DNA from: Areca catechu
Taxonomy: Eukaryota; Streptophyta; Magnoliopsida; Arecales; Arecaceae
Assembly (NCBI GenBank): GCA_021397845.1
Contig: CM038039.1
Span: 178,348,526-178,412,525 of the forward strand
Direction of reading: 5' to 3'
Length of the DNA stretch: 64,000 nucleotides
The notes under the pieces were generated by a model. That model was not told the DNA's origin and made no database searches. It worked only from the letters and a program-made list of their open reading frames with translations. How positions within the stretch are numbered: position 1 is the first letter of the stretch; every line of letters starts with the position of its first letter. Shown here piece by piece: positions 24,138-35,370 of this stretch. Both the position numbers and the translations under genes were made by a program.

Positions 24138-24425
24138 GGTCCGACCTACCAGAGCTGAGGTCCGAACGACCCTCTCCTGCTGGGGTCTGGCCCGTCACTC
24201 TCCTTCAGTGGTCCGACCCACAAGAGCTGAGGTCCGAAGGACCCTCTCCTGCTGGGGTCTAGCCCGTAATTCTCCTTCAGCGGTCCGACCCACTGGAGCT
24301 GAGGTCCAAACATCGCTCTCCTACTCGGGTCTGGCCCGTCGCTCTCCTCCAGCAGTCCGACCCACCAAAGTTGAGGTCTGAATGACCCTCTCCTACTAGG
24401 GTTCGGCCCGTCACTCTCCTTCAGA
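24138..24425 (+). repeat. Four 72-bp tandem repeats in T1 5' LTR
   Basis: Units start at 24138, 24210, 24282 and 24354 with GGTCCGACC or a close variant and contain GAGCTGAGGTCCGAAC and CCCGTCACTCTCCTTCAG. The same array is in the 3' LTR (about 41299-41585), so it was part of the element before insertion. It lies in the U3 region, upstream of the TATA box. Confidence 0.9.
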
Positions 24426-24670
24426 GAGTTGACCTTTAGTCCGGTCGACCGGCTTTTCCACGACCAATGTCCGATAGGCGAGCCTTAGCATCCAGGGAAT
24501 TCCAGAAGCATCTTTCTATTACTGTGGGATCTTGCTATCCCAGTAGCCCTGCTCCACTACTTCCATGATGCCGCCATATCTGCATGCCATGTGGCCACTC
24601 TCCAGATTCTTCTAGGGGCATATCGATCTTTCTCAGCCTCTCCCCTAACGGATTTTGGACTGTTCCGCGC

Positions 24671-24680
24671 CTATATAAGG
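24671..24680 (+). promoter_or_regulatory. TATA box of T1 5' LTR
   Basis: CTATATAAGG, conserved at 41831-41840 in the 3' LTR. A perfect CACGTG box lies 78 bases upstream of the start of the 3' copy (41748-41753); in the 5' LTR it is altered to CATGTG. Confidence 0.75.
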
Positions 24681-24917
24681 TACCTGGGGGACCCCGCACA
24701 AAGGTAGAAGAACTCTTCCATCTCCATATGCTGTTCATCACTTGATTCCTCTATTCTATTGTCTTCAACCTCCTGCTAACTTAAGCATCGGAGGGTCCCT
24801 CTCTAGAACACCACCGGCGCCCTTAGGGACTTTGTTGCAGGTTCGTTTGTGAGAGGAGCGCTCCAGCACATCCAGCCACCAACGCTCCCCGGTCCAGGAG
24901 TTGACGCCGCAACAGAT

Positions 24918-24934
24918 TGGTGCTAGAAAAAGGG
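24918..24934 (+). other. Probable primer binding site of T1
   Basis: TGGTGCTAGAAAAAGGG lies three bases after the LTR end. It is not the initiator tRNA-Met type. It resembles the TGGCGCTAGAAGGAGGG type seen in plant Tat elements, by recollection. Confidence 0.5.
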
Positions 24935-24979
24935 ATTGCTCTTTCTTCAAAAAGAGGAATCCATCATCCCGGTTACAAA

Positions 24980-26290
24980 ATGGTTAAGGGAAGAGCTCCA
25001 AATGCCACTGCCAGTAGAGGTATCTCCCCTCCCAGGTTTGAAGAACCTCCCAGGGAAAATGATGTCGCCGCCACCACCACTACTACCACAGAACCCACCA
25101 TCACACTGGGGTTGCAGCAGTTCTAAACTTTGGTGAATCGCATTGAAACACTTACTGTTGCAGTTCAGCATTTCCAGGAAGCAGTTGACAACCATCAGCA
25201 ACTACCAGCTATTTCCTGCACCAACCCTCCAACTATCACTGAGGGAAGCCGATAGCCGGAGGTTCCCCAGCATTATTCTTGCATCATCATGGAGCCCCGG
25301 AGGTCATTGGGCGACCGCACTAACGGCAAAAGGGTGAGGTCTGCTTCGCCTTCCTACATCAAATCTATCCCGGTCGATGGTCGGCCTGCTATCGAATCAT
25401 CGAGGGACTATGCCAGCAAGATCATGCGCATGGAGGAGTGCATTGCCAAAATCACCCTCCGATAAAAGGCCGAAGGGGGACAGGACTTGCAGTCAGACCC
25501 CAAGGAACATCGATTGCCTATTCCTCGTACTGCAAATGGGGGGAGAGACCCTTCAGGATTTCATGGCCCGTTTCAACTCAGCGGCCATGGAAGTCCCGGA
25601 CTTGAATGAGGCCGTAGCGATGTCAGCCTTCAAGTGAGGCTCATCCAAGCTGACCTTCTCCCTGGATAAGAAACATCCGACAAGCTACAGCGAACTCCTG
25701 GCTAGAGCGTAAAAGTATACCCTGGCGAAAGAACAAGCGGCTGGCCGTCACCAAGCTGAGGGAAGGCCGACCCCCAAGAAGCGGGGCGATAAGGCTCCTG
25801 AAGTCCAACCTCCGAGTGATAGTCTGCGGTCGGCTCAATGATGAAGTCCGAAGCTGAGGGACTTTCCCTGGAGGTTTGAGACTTATGCGCCTCTAACCCT
25901 ACAAAGAGAGAAGATCCTTCTAGAGATTGAGAATGAGTCTTTTTGTCAAAGGCCTCGGTCGATGAGGGGCCCTCCTTCTCAATGAAATAAAGATAAATTT
26001 CGTCGGTTCCATAGGGATAGTGGGCACAATACTGAAGAGTGCCTGCAGCTGAAAGATGCCATTGAAGACCTCATCCAAAGGGGATACCTGTGCAAGTACG
26101 TCCAACCCCATCGGGACCGGGCTAAAGCATCAAATGCCCGAAACCCACCGGAGGAGATCGAGCTCCCCAATCAGATGCCATCCAGTGGGGATGTCGGCAT
26201 GCTGTATTAACGGTCCGGAGGAAGTCATGAGGATGGGATCGATATTGTTAAGTGGTCAAGGGGCTACAATGCAATCACCTTCTTTGATGA
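24980..26290 (+). pseudogene. gag: T1 gag, broken
   Basis: An ATG at 24980 opens a reading with a Thr/Pro-rich segment, then stops. Later blocks include SYIKSIPVDGRPA (about 25350), QMGGETLQDFMARFN (25530-25580, capsid-like), TSYSELLARA (25680) and the Tat-type knuckle region FHRDSGHNTEECLQLKDAI (near 26010-26070), where one Cys of the usual knuckle is gone. The capsid segment between about 25440 and 25510 appears shortened compared with what I know of Tat gag. The frame changes several times. Confidence 0.75.
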
Positions 26291-26921
26291 AGATCTTCTG
26301 GAGAATCATGTTTTTGAAAATGACCCTGTAGTCAAGTCGGCAGTGATTGCCAACTATGATGTAAGGAGAATACTTATAGATAATGGAAGCTCAACAGAGG
26401 TATTATTGTACGATGCTTTTGTGAGAATGAATCTATCCAGGTCCATGCCAGGGGAATCCCCCGCACCGTTGACAAGCTTTGGGGGAATCTCTATCGGAGT
26501 GGAAGAGGAGATAGTTCTCCCTGTGATGGTTGGGACAGAGCCCTTCCAGAAAATCCTCCCAATCAACTTTGTGGTCGTCCGGACGGCCTTGCCTTATAAT
26601 GCTATCCTGGGCCGACCGGCCCTCAATAAATTTAGAGCCATTATATCCACTTATCATTTGTTGGCCAAATTTTTGACCAGGAGCAGGGTCAAAGTGATGA
26701 GGGGAGACTGATGGATGGCCAGGCAATGCCTAACCATTCTGAGCCAATAGACAGAAGGCCGTCCAACTCCGGAGCAACTCAACTCGAGGGCTAAAGTTGA
26801 TGGCCTTGGTCAGCCAGGAGAAAAGATTCTATTTGTTCCCCTTCGAGAGGATGACCCTACCAAGGTCCTCCAGATTGGAGGTTCCCTCAGCGAGGATATT
26901 AAGTCAGAACTGATCAGCTTT
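26291..26921 (+). pseudogene. pol: T1 protease and start of RT, cut by N
   Basis: An open stretch at 26343-26711 encodes the aspartic protease, with the active-site motif DNGSS near 26380, followed by a long hydrophobic segment and YNAILGRP near 26599. This is the usual Tat layout. Downstream, motifs before RT (LFVPLRED, KVLQIGGSL) are readable across frame changes. The coding line ends at 26921 after ELISF and continues at 33993 with LRSNADVFAW. The final five bases, GCTTT, are the left target duplication of N. Confidence 0.82.
26917..26921 (+). repeat. Left target site duplication of N
   Basis: GCTTT here and TCTTT at 33988-33992, one base different. The Tat coding line joins across it, which supports the site. 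Confidence 0.75.
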
Positions 26922-28714
26922 TGATGCAGAACGAAAGCTCTGATACCAAAATGATGCAGAACAAAAGAGATGATGCGATGCGGAAGTAAACTAATTTTTT
27001 TTTTTTTTAATTTTATATTTTTAGAAGTCAGCTTTGACTCAAATGAAAGTTAAACTAAATTGAAAGAAACTATATAATAATTGAAAGCATAATTCAAAGA
27101 AACTAGATTATCAGAGTAGTTCAGAAGTAAAGGATCGCTGGGGTTTGAGAAACTCCCAGACCTAGGGTTTCTCTCTAAACATTCAACATGACAGAAATAA
27201 AGAGAAGGGAAGGGTTATGTACCAGGAAGTGATCTTCACAGAGTTTGGTGGAAGGACTCTCTCGAGCAGATTGTTGGATCCTCGGATTCGGATATCTTCG
27301 CAATGGATCCTCCAATACTAGCCCTTTGGCAGAGTTGGCTTCTCCTGAACTCAGGATCTGGGAAAGAAGAAGAACAAGTTAAGGAACCAGATACTCAAAC
27401 AAAGGATTTACCAGATAAGAAGAACTTGAAAAAATTGATGTTGCTGAAATCCTGATTCTCCTGGATGCTGATTTGACTTACTCTGGGATTTGCTCTGTAT
27501 TCGAAGTAGCCGATCTGGACCTGGATGCTGGTGGTCGGCCTCTACTTGGAAGAGAGGGGCAGTGAGATGATGAGCTAGATTAGGGTTTGCATGATTGGTG
27601 GAATGAAGAAGATGATGGGCAGCTAGGGTTTGGAATTGAAGTGGCTAACCTAGGGTTTTGGTAGGGTTTTGGGGTTGGAGATCTCACACCTCCTCAAGGT
27701 TCTTAGGGAACCCGGATTTACTCCCTCACAGAGCTCAACACCTGAACACAAGTGCGGAAGAGCGAAACACAAAGTTGCTCACAAAGAAATTGATTTCATT
27801 CATCACTAAATTCAATTGTTACATAGAGTTGAATATATAGACATAACAAAGAAATAAAATTTTATACATTTTTCATGTGGGACTAATAGGACTAACCCAC
27901 ACTTTAGGCATCAAATTCTCTTCCCAAGACTCCTTCCATGAGTGGGCAGCTCAAAAACTCCAAGAAAACTTGAAAATCAGCTCCAAATGGCAGGTTATGG
28001 GGGTGTTTCCTAGTATCTCTCCATGAATCAAGGATTTTCCCTTCATGGTTTTGCTCATTTGGACACCTCCTAGTCTTGCTCCAAAAGTTTAGGCTTCTTC
28101 CTTTCATGGCTTTGGCACTTTTGGAAACTTTTGGGAACCTCCTTGAATTCCTCCCCAAGACATGCTCTCTTCCCTTTTATAACTTGGATTTTTATGGAAC
28201 ATTGTGGGGCACCTCCTTGATCCTCTCTTCAAGAAAAATTCTTGCCATCCTGTCTTGGGTTTATCTAGAATGAAATTGGCTCCTCCTTGGATTGAGGTAT
28301 CTTGATGGATTTCTCTCTTAAGTGGTTCAAGAAGAAAAGGAACTTTCTTCTTGTGGTGTAGGGACCAAAGATACTGGATGGAGATGTGGCCCCTCCTGGA
28401 CTATGGCGTGTGGCTGGGAGTGTGGCGCCCACTTGCTTGGGCCTGGGAGAAAAAAATGTGGCACCCTGGACCTTGACTTGACTGAAAAAAAATGGTACCA
28501 ACCTGGAGAAGACCTAGACCACTACTAGGACTTGTACTGAGTCAACATGACTCAACAAAATTTAAATTGCAAGGAAATACAGACTCAAGACTAAAATTGA
28601 GTTGACCAAGTCAACCCTTATTACAAAACCAGAAAATCCTAATTCTTCGGGCAAGGTCAATAAGAGATCCAGATGGAGCCCTGAAGTCTTCTTCTGAGTC
28701 TGGTGCCCACACCA
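26922..28714 (-). repeat. 3' LTR of N (left copy)
   Basis: Read on the minus strand it starts TGGTGTGGGCACCAGAC and ends GTTCTGCATCA. The last 30 bases (26922-26951) are an extension that repeats the LTR end and holds a primer-site copy (26937-26948). A TATATATTC site on the minus strand at about 27833-27840 sits where other members have their TATA box. Confidence 0.92.
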
Positions 28715-29600
28715 ATTCTCCCGGGGTGGGAGGAACTCGACCCTGTCGAGTATGGATCAAGCTGGCTCTGGTATCTCTCCAAGAGGTCTGGGTCCAATTC
28801 TTGTAATTCTTCTCGGGAGATCCAAGAGTCATCAGAATCTGGCCTTCCTTGCTAGCGGACCAGGTATCTTTGGTATCCTCGTTTACGAGTAGAGATAACC
28901 TGATCATCCAGGATCTTTTCAATCTGCTCTTTCCTCACAGGCCAGTTTGTTGGTGGACACACAGGGTCGGGATCACTCTCAATAACAGGATTAGGTTTCA
29001 AAGGCTTACTAGGAATCATAGCTGGCTCCCTATACTCTACTAAGTCTGTAATGTTGAAAGTAGAGCTATTGCCTAGTTCTAGAGGCAACTCGAGCACATA
29101 GGCATTGGATCCTACTCTCTTCACTACTCTAAATGGTCCAGCTCCTTTAGCATGTAACTTTCTAACGGTTCCAGGAAAAAACTGCTCAGGCCTTAACCTA
29201 ATCATTACATAGTCTCTCTCAACAAAAGTTTTGACTCGTCTTTGAGAATCAGCCAACTTCTTATAAGTTTCATTACTTAAAGTTATTTTGGAATGAATTT
29301 CATTATGCAAGTCCTTTACATGCTATGCAAGTGCATCAAGAGACTTGTGTGTGTGGGCTAATAGTGAAATCAGATCAAGTGGTGTGTGAGGCTTGTATCC
29401 ATGAACAATTTCAAAGGGACTCTAGCCTATAGACCTATTGATCGAAGCATTATATGTAAATTTAGCCCTGGGTAAATACAAATCCCAATTCCTGGTATTC
29501 TCACTCAACCAAAATCTGAGTCAATGTCCTAAACTCGACTGACGATGCATTCCTACAGAATAGACTTTATTCAAAGGAACCCTAGGTCTAAACCTAACAA
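28715..29600 (-). pseudogene. N integrase tail and chromodomain
   Basis: The minus-strand reading starts in a degraded stretch with NRSIG and SPFEIVHGYKP (29390-29560), then 28852-29310 is open: HNEIHSKITLSNETYKK, the GPY/F motif GAGPFRVVKRVG, FNITDLVEYR and the start of the chromodomain (GYQRYLVR). A stop at 28852-28854 replaces the Trp that follows; the chromodomain continues in frame (PDSDDSWISREEL) toward the LTR. The integrase catalytic triad is not present. The PPT is CCCCGGGAGAAT, read from 28726 down to 28715. Confidence 0.82.
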
Positions 29601-29611
29601 ACTACGGCTCT

Positions 29612-30403
29612 CTAGGTTTGACCTTGGGTCGGAGGATGGCATGCAGAGCATGAAAACTTATCATGGGTGCCTAGTAGGTGCCATAAGGTCTTCCAGAAGT
29701 AGGTGGCAAACCTAATAGATTCTGACACGTGGTTCACTCTAAAGACTTCGACAAAGTATACTTGGATGGTGTAAGAAGCATTGGAAGTCCTAGAGAAAGG
29801 GAGGAAATATGAGGTGGAGTCTCGAATTACCTGCTGGCTAAAGGTGGTGACCTGAAGGTTTGAATGGTGATCTATGAGTGTCAACTGGTCATCCTTACAA
29901 AAGGAAAAGTTTGCTACTCCCAGGAATGGATCAAGAGATGGTTCGGGGAGTAGCCTAGGACATGTGATTGCAACAGTTAAGGTTTGTTCTCTAAGCAAAT
30001 AATGATCCACTTTCTCAAGAAATGGATTAGAGAATGATTCATGGAAGGGCCTATGGATGATGACCTCAAGACTTGAAATTTGACCTATGGGTGCAGAAAG
30101 GTATGCTCTATAGAAGGGTAGGTCAGTCATGCGAAGGAAGGGGTCTGGGGCCATAAGGAGGACTTCTACAGGACTAGGTGAATCAATCCGCTCAAGACAA
30201 GGATGTTCAACTGAGATTACGGGAGAGACCTTAGTGGCTGGGCATTGGACAAGTTCAAATTGTAAGAGGCTTGATTCAGTCATCCTAAGGAGAGGATCTA
30301 CTATAGGGTGGGCAAACTTAAACAGTTCAGTGCAAAGATCTTCAATTGGTACTTGGGGAATGACTGTCATTAGAGGGTACGAACTGATAGCTCGGGCTAA
30401 CAC
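29612..30403 (-). CDS. N unrecognised repetitive domain (263 aa open frame)
   Basis: I do not recognise this protein. It is the downstream part of the gag frame of N (all three blocks share one frame), separated from gag by a single TAG at 30416-30418. Four imperfect internal repeats begin DPLLRM, DPFLRM, NPFLEK and DPFLGV at residues 36, 87, 126 and 158. Next comes DSTSYFLPF (residues 195-203) and VYFVEVFRVN. From about residue 232 the sequence becomes normal integrase (TYFWKTLWHLLGT). So the novel block replaced protease to mid-integrase. Element B has a similar DSVSYFLPF segment in the same place. The length without a stop in a decayed neighbourhood is notable. It may be an accessory domain or just a captured, then decaying, sequence. 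Confidence 0.45.
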   Translation of the reverse strand: MLARAISSYPLMTVIPQVPIEDLCTELFKFAHPIVDPLLRMTESSLLQFELVQCPATKVSPVISVEHPCLERIDSPSPVEVLLMAPDPFLRMTDLPFYRAYLSAPIGQISSLEVIIHRPFHESFSNPFLEKVDHYLLREQTLTVAITCPRLLPEPSLDPFLGVANFSFCKDDQLTLIDHHSNLQVTTFSQQVIRDSTSYFLPFSRTSNASYTIQVYFVEVFRVNHVSESIRFATYFWKTLWHLLGTHDKFSCSACHPPTQGQT

Positions 30404-30415
30404 TATGAGTTCTTC

Positions 30416-31285
30416 CTAGGGGTATTTGACTAAAGGAACATGGTTCTCACAAATCTCTTGAATTTCTGAACTAGGTCCTACCACTTGGTTGCTCTCCAAG
30501 GTCTCCTCAGGTAAGGAACCAATAGTATCGATGTCACATTCTTCAAGTTCTTCCCCCTCATATTCATCAAATAGACTCAAGCCAGCATCATATACTTCAT
30601 CGATGCCATCTTCAATGGGTTTTGGGTCAGTGGTTATCGGGTCAACTGATTCTGGGCTTGTCATACCTAACCTTTCTTTCTCATTGGTAGGCTTGGGTTC
30701 TCCCTCATTAATGTCATCCTTAGGATTCATACCACTTAGCTGTGCACAAGCAAGTCCTATGCATGGGCACTGACTAGATTTATTACCTCTTTCTCCACAA
30801 AACCAACATTCTTGTGATATAGGAACCTGGGTCACACTGGGTTTCAAGCTAGTAGAGACCTTACTTGGGCATGGGTGTGGATCTAAATGGTTTGATCTAG
30901 AAGACTTGGGTTGTTGAGTGACTGGTCTAGAATATTGTAAGGACCTCTCATAGACACGATCCACTCTATAGATATCATGGTTAGGCTACCTAAGGTTATG
31001 CTCGGGATCACGGTATAAGGTCCTCCTAGGCTCCTGGCATGGGTGAGGTTGGGGCCTATTAAATTTTGGATCAGGGATCCAATTTTGACGTCTACGTTTC
31101 TCAAGTACTTGGACTCGATCCCTAAGCTGGGTAAGATCCTCACGGACTTGATTCCTAAAATGGGCAATAGTATCAGTCATATCCTAACTCAATTTGGTCA
31201 TACTTTCGGTAAGAGTTCTACTTATGGCCTCTAAATCAGGTTGGGTTTGACCAGGTTGGTAGGGTACTCCGTTCCGGGTGGACAT
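30416..31285 (-). pseudogene. gag: N gag, short form with zinc knuckle
   Basis: The start at 31285 (MSTRNGVPYQP) matches other family members. A basic coiled segment follows (RDRVQVLEKRRRQN), then a stop at 30986-30988. The frame resumes through a Ser/Pro-rich stretch to a knuckle CWFCGERGNKSSQC near 30790-30810, in which the His ligand is Asn. An acidic stretch (EYEGEELEECDID) leads to the stop at 30416-30418. The central capsid part, APTFDG to LLDQW in E, is absent. With that loss, particle assembly would depend on another element. Confidence 0.78.
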
Positions 31286-32173
31286 GATGATGCAAGCAAG
31301 CACCAAATGAGACTCGACTGAAATGACTACGGGCTAACTAGACCTAGAGCCCAAACTAGATGCCCAATCAGAGTGGCAAGCTAGCTTGTAGTAACTCGGG
31401 ACTCAGCCAGGCAGGTGTAAGGGGAGTGTTAGGTCCCTTATTGCCAATCCTAGACACCAATCAGTGATTGGCCAGGTAGGCGGACCAGCACACAAGTCCT
31501 TCGGGATATAGTCCCTGAATCACCATTCTAGACAATGAGTACAAAGCACACACAAATTAACCAGACAAACTGACTAAACCCTAGGCTGGACCTGACCAGT
31601 TGGTGTTCCTAGCCCACTAGGGCAAATTAAGTCTAATAAATTTTAAAATTAGGCTTAGGATCGAATGAATGGGTGGTGGTTTTGGGCTAAGGAGAGGTTA
31701 TCAACTCCTCCCCTTATCTTAGATGCTCAATTGCCCTTAAGATGAATTAGGAGATGATCACTCAAAAAAAAATTGAATTGCAGAAACACAGAAACAAAAT
31801 TGCTATAATTTAACTCTCAGAAATTTTACAGAAACCAATAAATTATAGTAAAATTATGTAAAATAGTTTCAATTATACTGGTTCCAGAAAAATAAAAAAC
31901 ATATAATTTGGAGTTACCTTCAATGAGAAACAATTCATGCAACAGGATAGTTACAGACTGAAAATAGAATGCTTCCCCCGTTTACAATTCCTGCTACGAA
32001 GTTGTAACCCAGCGGATCCCCTACACGCCCTAGGAACACCCCATGGAATGGGAAGAGGAGGCTTGCACCTCGCTTCATTCCTAGGACCGGACATCCTGGG
32101 GAGTCTACTTTGAGCAGACAAAGTAAAAAAGAGAGACACTCAAAACATGCAAGCAAGTCAGAAAACCTAGACA
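31286..32173 (-). other. Leader of N
   Basis: Non-coding, similar in parts to the leader of F (53940-54340): for example the TCCTCCCCTTATCT block and the CTAGCCCACTAGGGCAAATTAAG block. It may contain packaging signals; none can be shown. Confidence 0.7.
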
Positions 32174-32187
32174 GGGCTCTGATACCA
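32174..32187 (-). other. Primer binding site of N
   Basis: The minus strand reads TGGTATCAGAGCCC, complementary to the initiator tRNA-Met 3' end, four bases from the LTR. Confidence 0.92.
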
Positions 32188-32191
32188 AAAT

Positions 32192-33987
32192 TGATGCAGA
32201 ACGAAAGCTCTGATACCAAAATGATGCAGAACAAAAGAGATGATGCGTGCGGAAGTAAACTAATTCTTTTTTTTTTTTTAATTTTATATTTTCAGAAGTC
32301 GGCTTTGACTCAAATGAAAGTTAAACTAAATTGAAAGAAACTATATAATAATTGAAAGCACAATTCAAAGAAACTAGATTATCAGAGTAGTTCAGAAGTA
32401 AAAGATCGCTGGGGTTTGAGAAACTCCCAGACCTAGGGTTTCGCTCTAAACTTTCAACAGGACAGAAATAAAGAGAAGGGAAGGGTTATGTACCAGGCAG
32501 TGATCTTCAATGAGTTTGGTGGAAGGACTCTCTCGAGCAGATTGTTGGATCCTCGGATTCGGATATCTTCGCAATGGATCCTCCAATACTAGTCCTTTGG
32601 CAGAGTTGGCTTCTCCTGAACTCAGGATCTGGGAAAGAAGAAGAACAAGTTAAGGAACCAGATACTCAAAGAATGGATTTACCAGATAAGAAGAACTTGA
32701 AAAAATTGATGTTGCTGAAATCCTGATTCTAATGGATGCTGATCTGACTTCCTCTAGGATTTGCTCTGTATTCGAAGTAACCGATCTGGACCTGGATGCT
32801 TGTAGTCGGCCTCTACTTGGAAGAGAGGGGCCGTGAGATGATGAGGTGGATTAGGGTTTGGATGATTGGTGGAATGAAGAAGATGATGGGCGGCTAGGGT
32901 TTGGAATTAAAGTGGCTAACCTATGGTTTTGGTAGGGTTTTGGGGTTGGAGATCTCACACCTCCTCAAGGTTCCTAGGGAACATGGATTTACTCCCTCAT
33001 GGAGCTCAACACCAAAATACAATTGCGGAAGAGAGAAACACAAAGTTGCTCACACAGAAATTGATTTCATTCATCATTAAATTCAAGAGTTACATATAGG
33101 TGAATATATAGACATAACAAAGAAATAAAATTTTATACATTTTCCATATGGGACTAATAGGACTAACCCACACTTTAGGCATCAAATTCTCTTCCCAAGA
33201 CTCCTTCCATGAGTGGGCAACCCAAAAACTCCAAGAAAACTTGAAAATCAGCTCCAAATGGCAGGTTATGGGGGTGTCTCCTAGTATCTCTCCATGAATC
33301 GAGGATTTTCCCTTCATGGTTTGGCTCATTTGGACACCTCCTAGTCTTGCTCCACAAGTTTAGGCTTCTTCCTTTCATGTCTTTGGCACTTTTGGAAACT
33401 ATTGGGAACCTCCTTGAATTCCTCCCCAAGACATGCTCTCTTCCCTTTTATAACTTGGATTTTTATGGAACATTGTGGGGCACCTCCTTGATCCTCTCTT
33501 CAAGAAAAATTCTTGCCATCCTGGCTTGGGTTTATCTGGAAAGAAATTGGCTCCTCCTTGGATTGAGATATCTTGATGGATTTCTCTCCTAAGTGGTGCA
33601 AGAAAAAAAGGAACTTACTTCTTGTGGTGTAGGGACCAAAGACACTGGATGGAGATGTGGCGCCTCCTGGACTCTGGCGTGTGGCTGGGAGTGTGGCACC
33701 CACTTGCTTGGGCCTGGGAGAAAAAAATGTGGCACCCTGGACCTTGACTTGACTGAAAAAAAAAGTGGCACCAACCTGGAGAAGACCTAGACCACTACTA
33801 GGACTTGTACTGAGTCAACATGACTCAACAAAATTTAAATTACAGGGAAATACAGACTCAAGACTAAAATTGAGTTGACCAAGTAAACCCTTATTACAAA
33901 ACCAAAAAACCCTAATTCTTCGGGCAAGGTCAATCAAAGATCCAGATGGAGCCCTGAAGTCTTCTTCTGAGTCTGGTGCCCACACCA
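32192..33987 (-). repeat. 5' LTR of N (right copy)
   Basis: Nearly identical to 26922-28714, including the 30-bp terminal extension (32192-32221) with its primer-site copy at 32207-32218. It ends at GGTGCCCACACCA, next to the right target duplication TCTTT. Confidence 0.93.
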
Positions 33988-33992
33988 TCTTT

Positions 33993-35370
33993 CTTAGGAG
34001 TAACGCCGATGTCTTTGCTTGGTCGGCATCAGACATGCTCAGAATACCGTCAGAGGTCATCACTCACCAGCTCAAGGTGGATCTGACCTACCGACCTGTC
34101 CGATAGAAGAAGAGAAGCTTTGCTACCGAAAGACAAGAATTCATTGATGAGGAAGTGAAGAAGCTCTGTGATGCTGGCTTCGTAAAGGAAATCCACTACC
34201 CTGAGTGGCTAGCGAATGTGGTTATGGTGAACAAAGCCAATGGAAAGTGGAGGATTTGTGTAGATTACACCGACCTGAATAAGGCCTACCCGAAGGATAG
34301 CTTTCAAGTACCCAAGATTGATCTGCTGGTGGATGCCACGGTCGGCCAGCAACTTCTCAGCTTCTTGGACGCCTTCTCTTGCTACAACCAAATCAAGATG
34401 CATCCGGAAGATAAGGAGAAGATTGCCTTTATTACCGACAAGGGTCTGTACTGTTATCGAATGATGCCTTTTGGCTTGAAGAACGTCGGTGCCACCTTTC
34501 AAAGGCTGATCAATTAAGTGTTCGAAGGTCAGCTGGGCAAGAACATGGAGGCCTATGTGGATGACATGATAGTGAAGAGTCTCCATAAGGCCAATCATAT
34601 CAGGGACTTACGGGAATCCTTTGATACACTCATACGCCATCGGATGAAGCTGAACCCCATGAAGTGTACTTTTGGGGTAACCTCTGGCAAGTTCCTTGGT
34701 TTTCTGGTCACACAGAGGGGAATTGAAGTGAATCTCGAAAAGATAAAGGTCGTCACTAAGATGGCGCATCCGACCAACAAAAAGCAGGTGCAAGAGCTCA
34801 CCGATCGAATCACCTCTCTTAGCCGTTTCATCTCCCATTCGGCTGAGAGATCCCTGCCATTCTTCAAGGCCTTGCGCCAGTCGGAGGGGTTTGTTTGGAC
34901 TGATGACTGTCGGTCAGCTTTCGAAGCATTAAAAAGGTACTTGAAGAATCCCCCATTACTGTCCAAGCCAATGGAGGGGGAACCTTTGTACCTCTATCTT
35001 TCGGTGTCGGATGAAGCGATCGGTGCCATCCTCGTGCGAGTCGGAGATGATGTACAGCAGAAGCCCATCTATTATATCAGCAAAGTCCTCCACGATGCTG
35101 AAACAAGATACCCCAAGAAGCAAAAGCTTATATATTCTTTGGTCACATCCACCAAGCAGCTCTGACCGTATTTCCAGGCACATCCGATGGTGGTGATGAC
35201 CGACCAACCCCTCAAGGCAGTCCTTCGGAGCCTAGATACATCCGCTCGGCTCGCCAAGTAAGCAGTCAAGCTAGGCGAATTTGACATCTCTTTCCAGTCA
35301 CGATCCGCCTTGAAGGCCTAGGTAATTGCTGACTTCATTGCAGAGTATACATGGAGATAGGAAATGCCTC
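33993..35370 (+). pseudogene. pol: T1 reverse transcriptase and first RNase H
   Basis: The coding line resumes with LRSNADVFAW. RT motifs are readable in one main frame: FVKEIHYPEWLANVV, WRICVDYTDLNKA, MMPFGLKN (about 34480) and the catalytic YVDDMI at about 34555. A TAA at 34515-34517 lies shortly before it. The first RNase H follows from about 34940 (YLYLSVSDEAIGAIL), with further stops near 35163 and 35260. The SVSDEA form in place of the TRD-like RNase H active motif is common in Tat elements as I know them. A few stops only; the copy is better preserved here than in gag. Confidence 0.85.

Larger units (their letters stand above)
24042..24914 (+). repeat. 5' LTR of T1
   Basis: It begins TGTTGTACCCTGA and ends GCCGCAACA. 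It contains the 72-bp array 24138-24425 and a TATA box at 24671. The equivalent end in the 3' LTR reads ACCGCAATA, a decayed CA terminus. Confidence 0.94.
26922..33987 (-). mobile_element. N: non-autonomous chromovirus nested in T1
   Basis: LTRs of 1,793 and 1,796 bp (26922-28714 and 32192-33987) flank a 3.5-kb interior with primer site, leader, short gag with zinc knuckle, an acidic linker, an unrecognised repetitive domain, and the integrase tail with chromodomain and PPT. Protease, RT, RNase H and most of the integrase core are absent. LTRs differ by only a few bases per 150, far less than those of T1, as expected for a younger insertion. It would need enzymes from a full chromovirus. Confidence 0.92.

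Noticed and set aside
26937..26948. GCTCTGATACCA as part of a tRNA gene
   Set aside because: Only the 3' end is present, with no cloverleaf upstream; it is a primer-site copy in the N LTR.
29612..30403. 263-aa ORF as a stand-alone host gene
   Set aside because: It lies in one frame with the gag of N and merges into integrase sequence; it belongs to the element.
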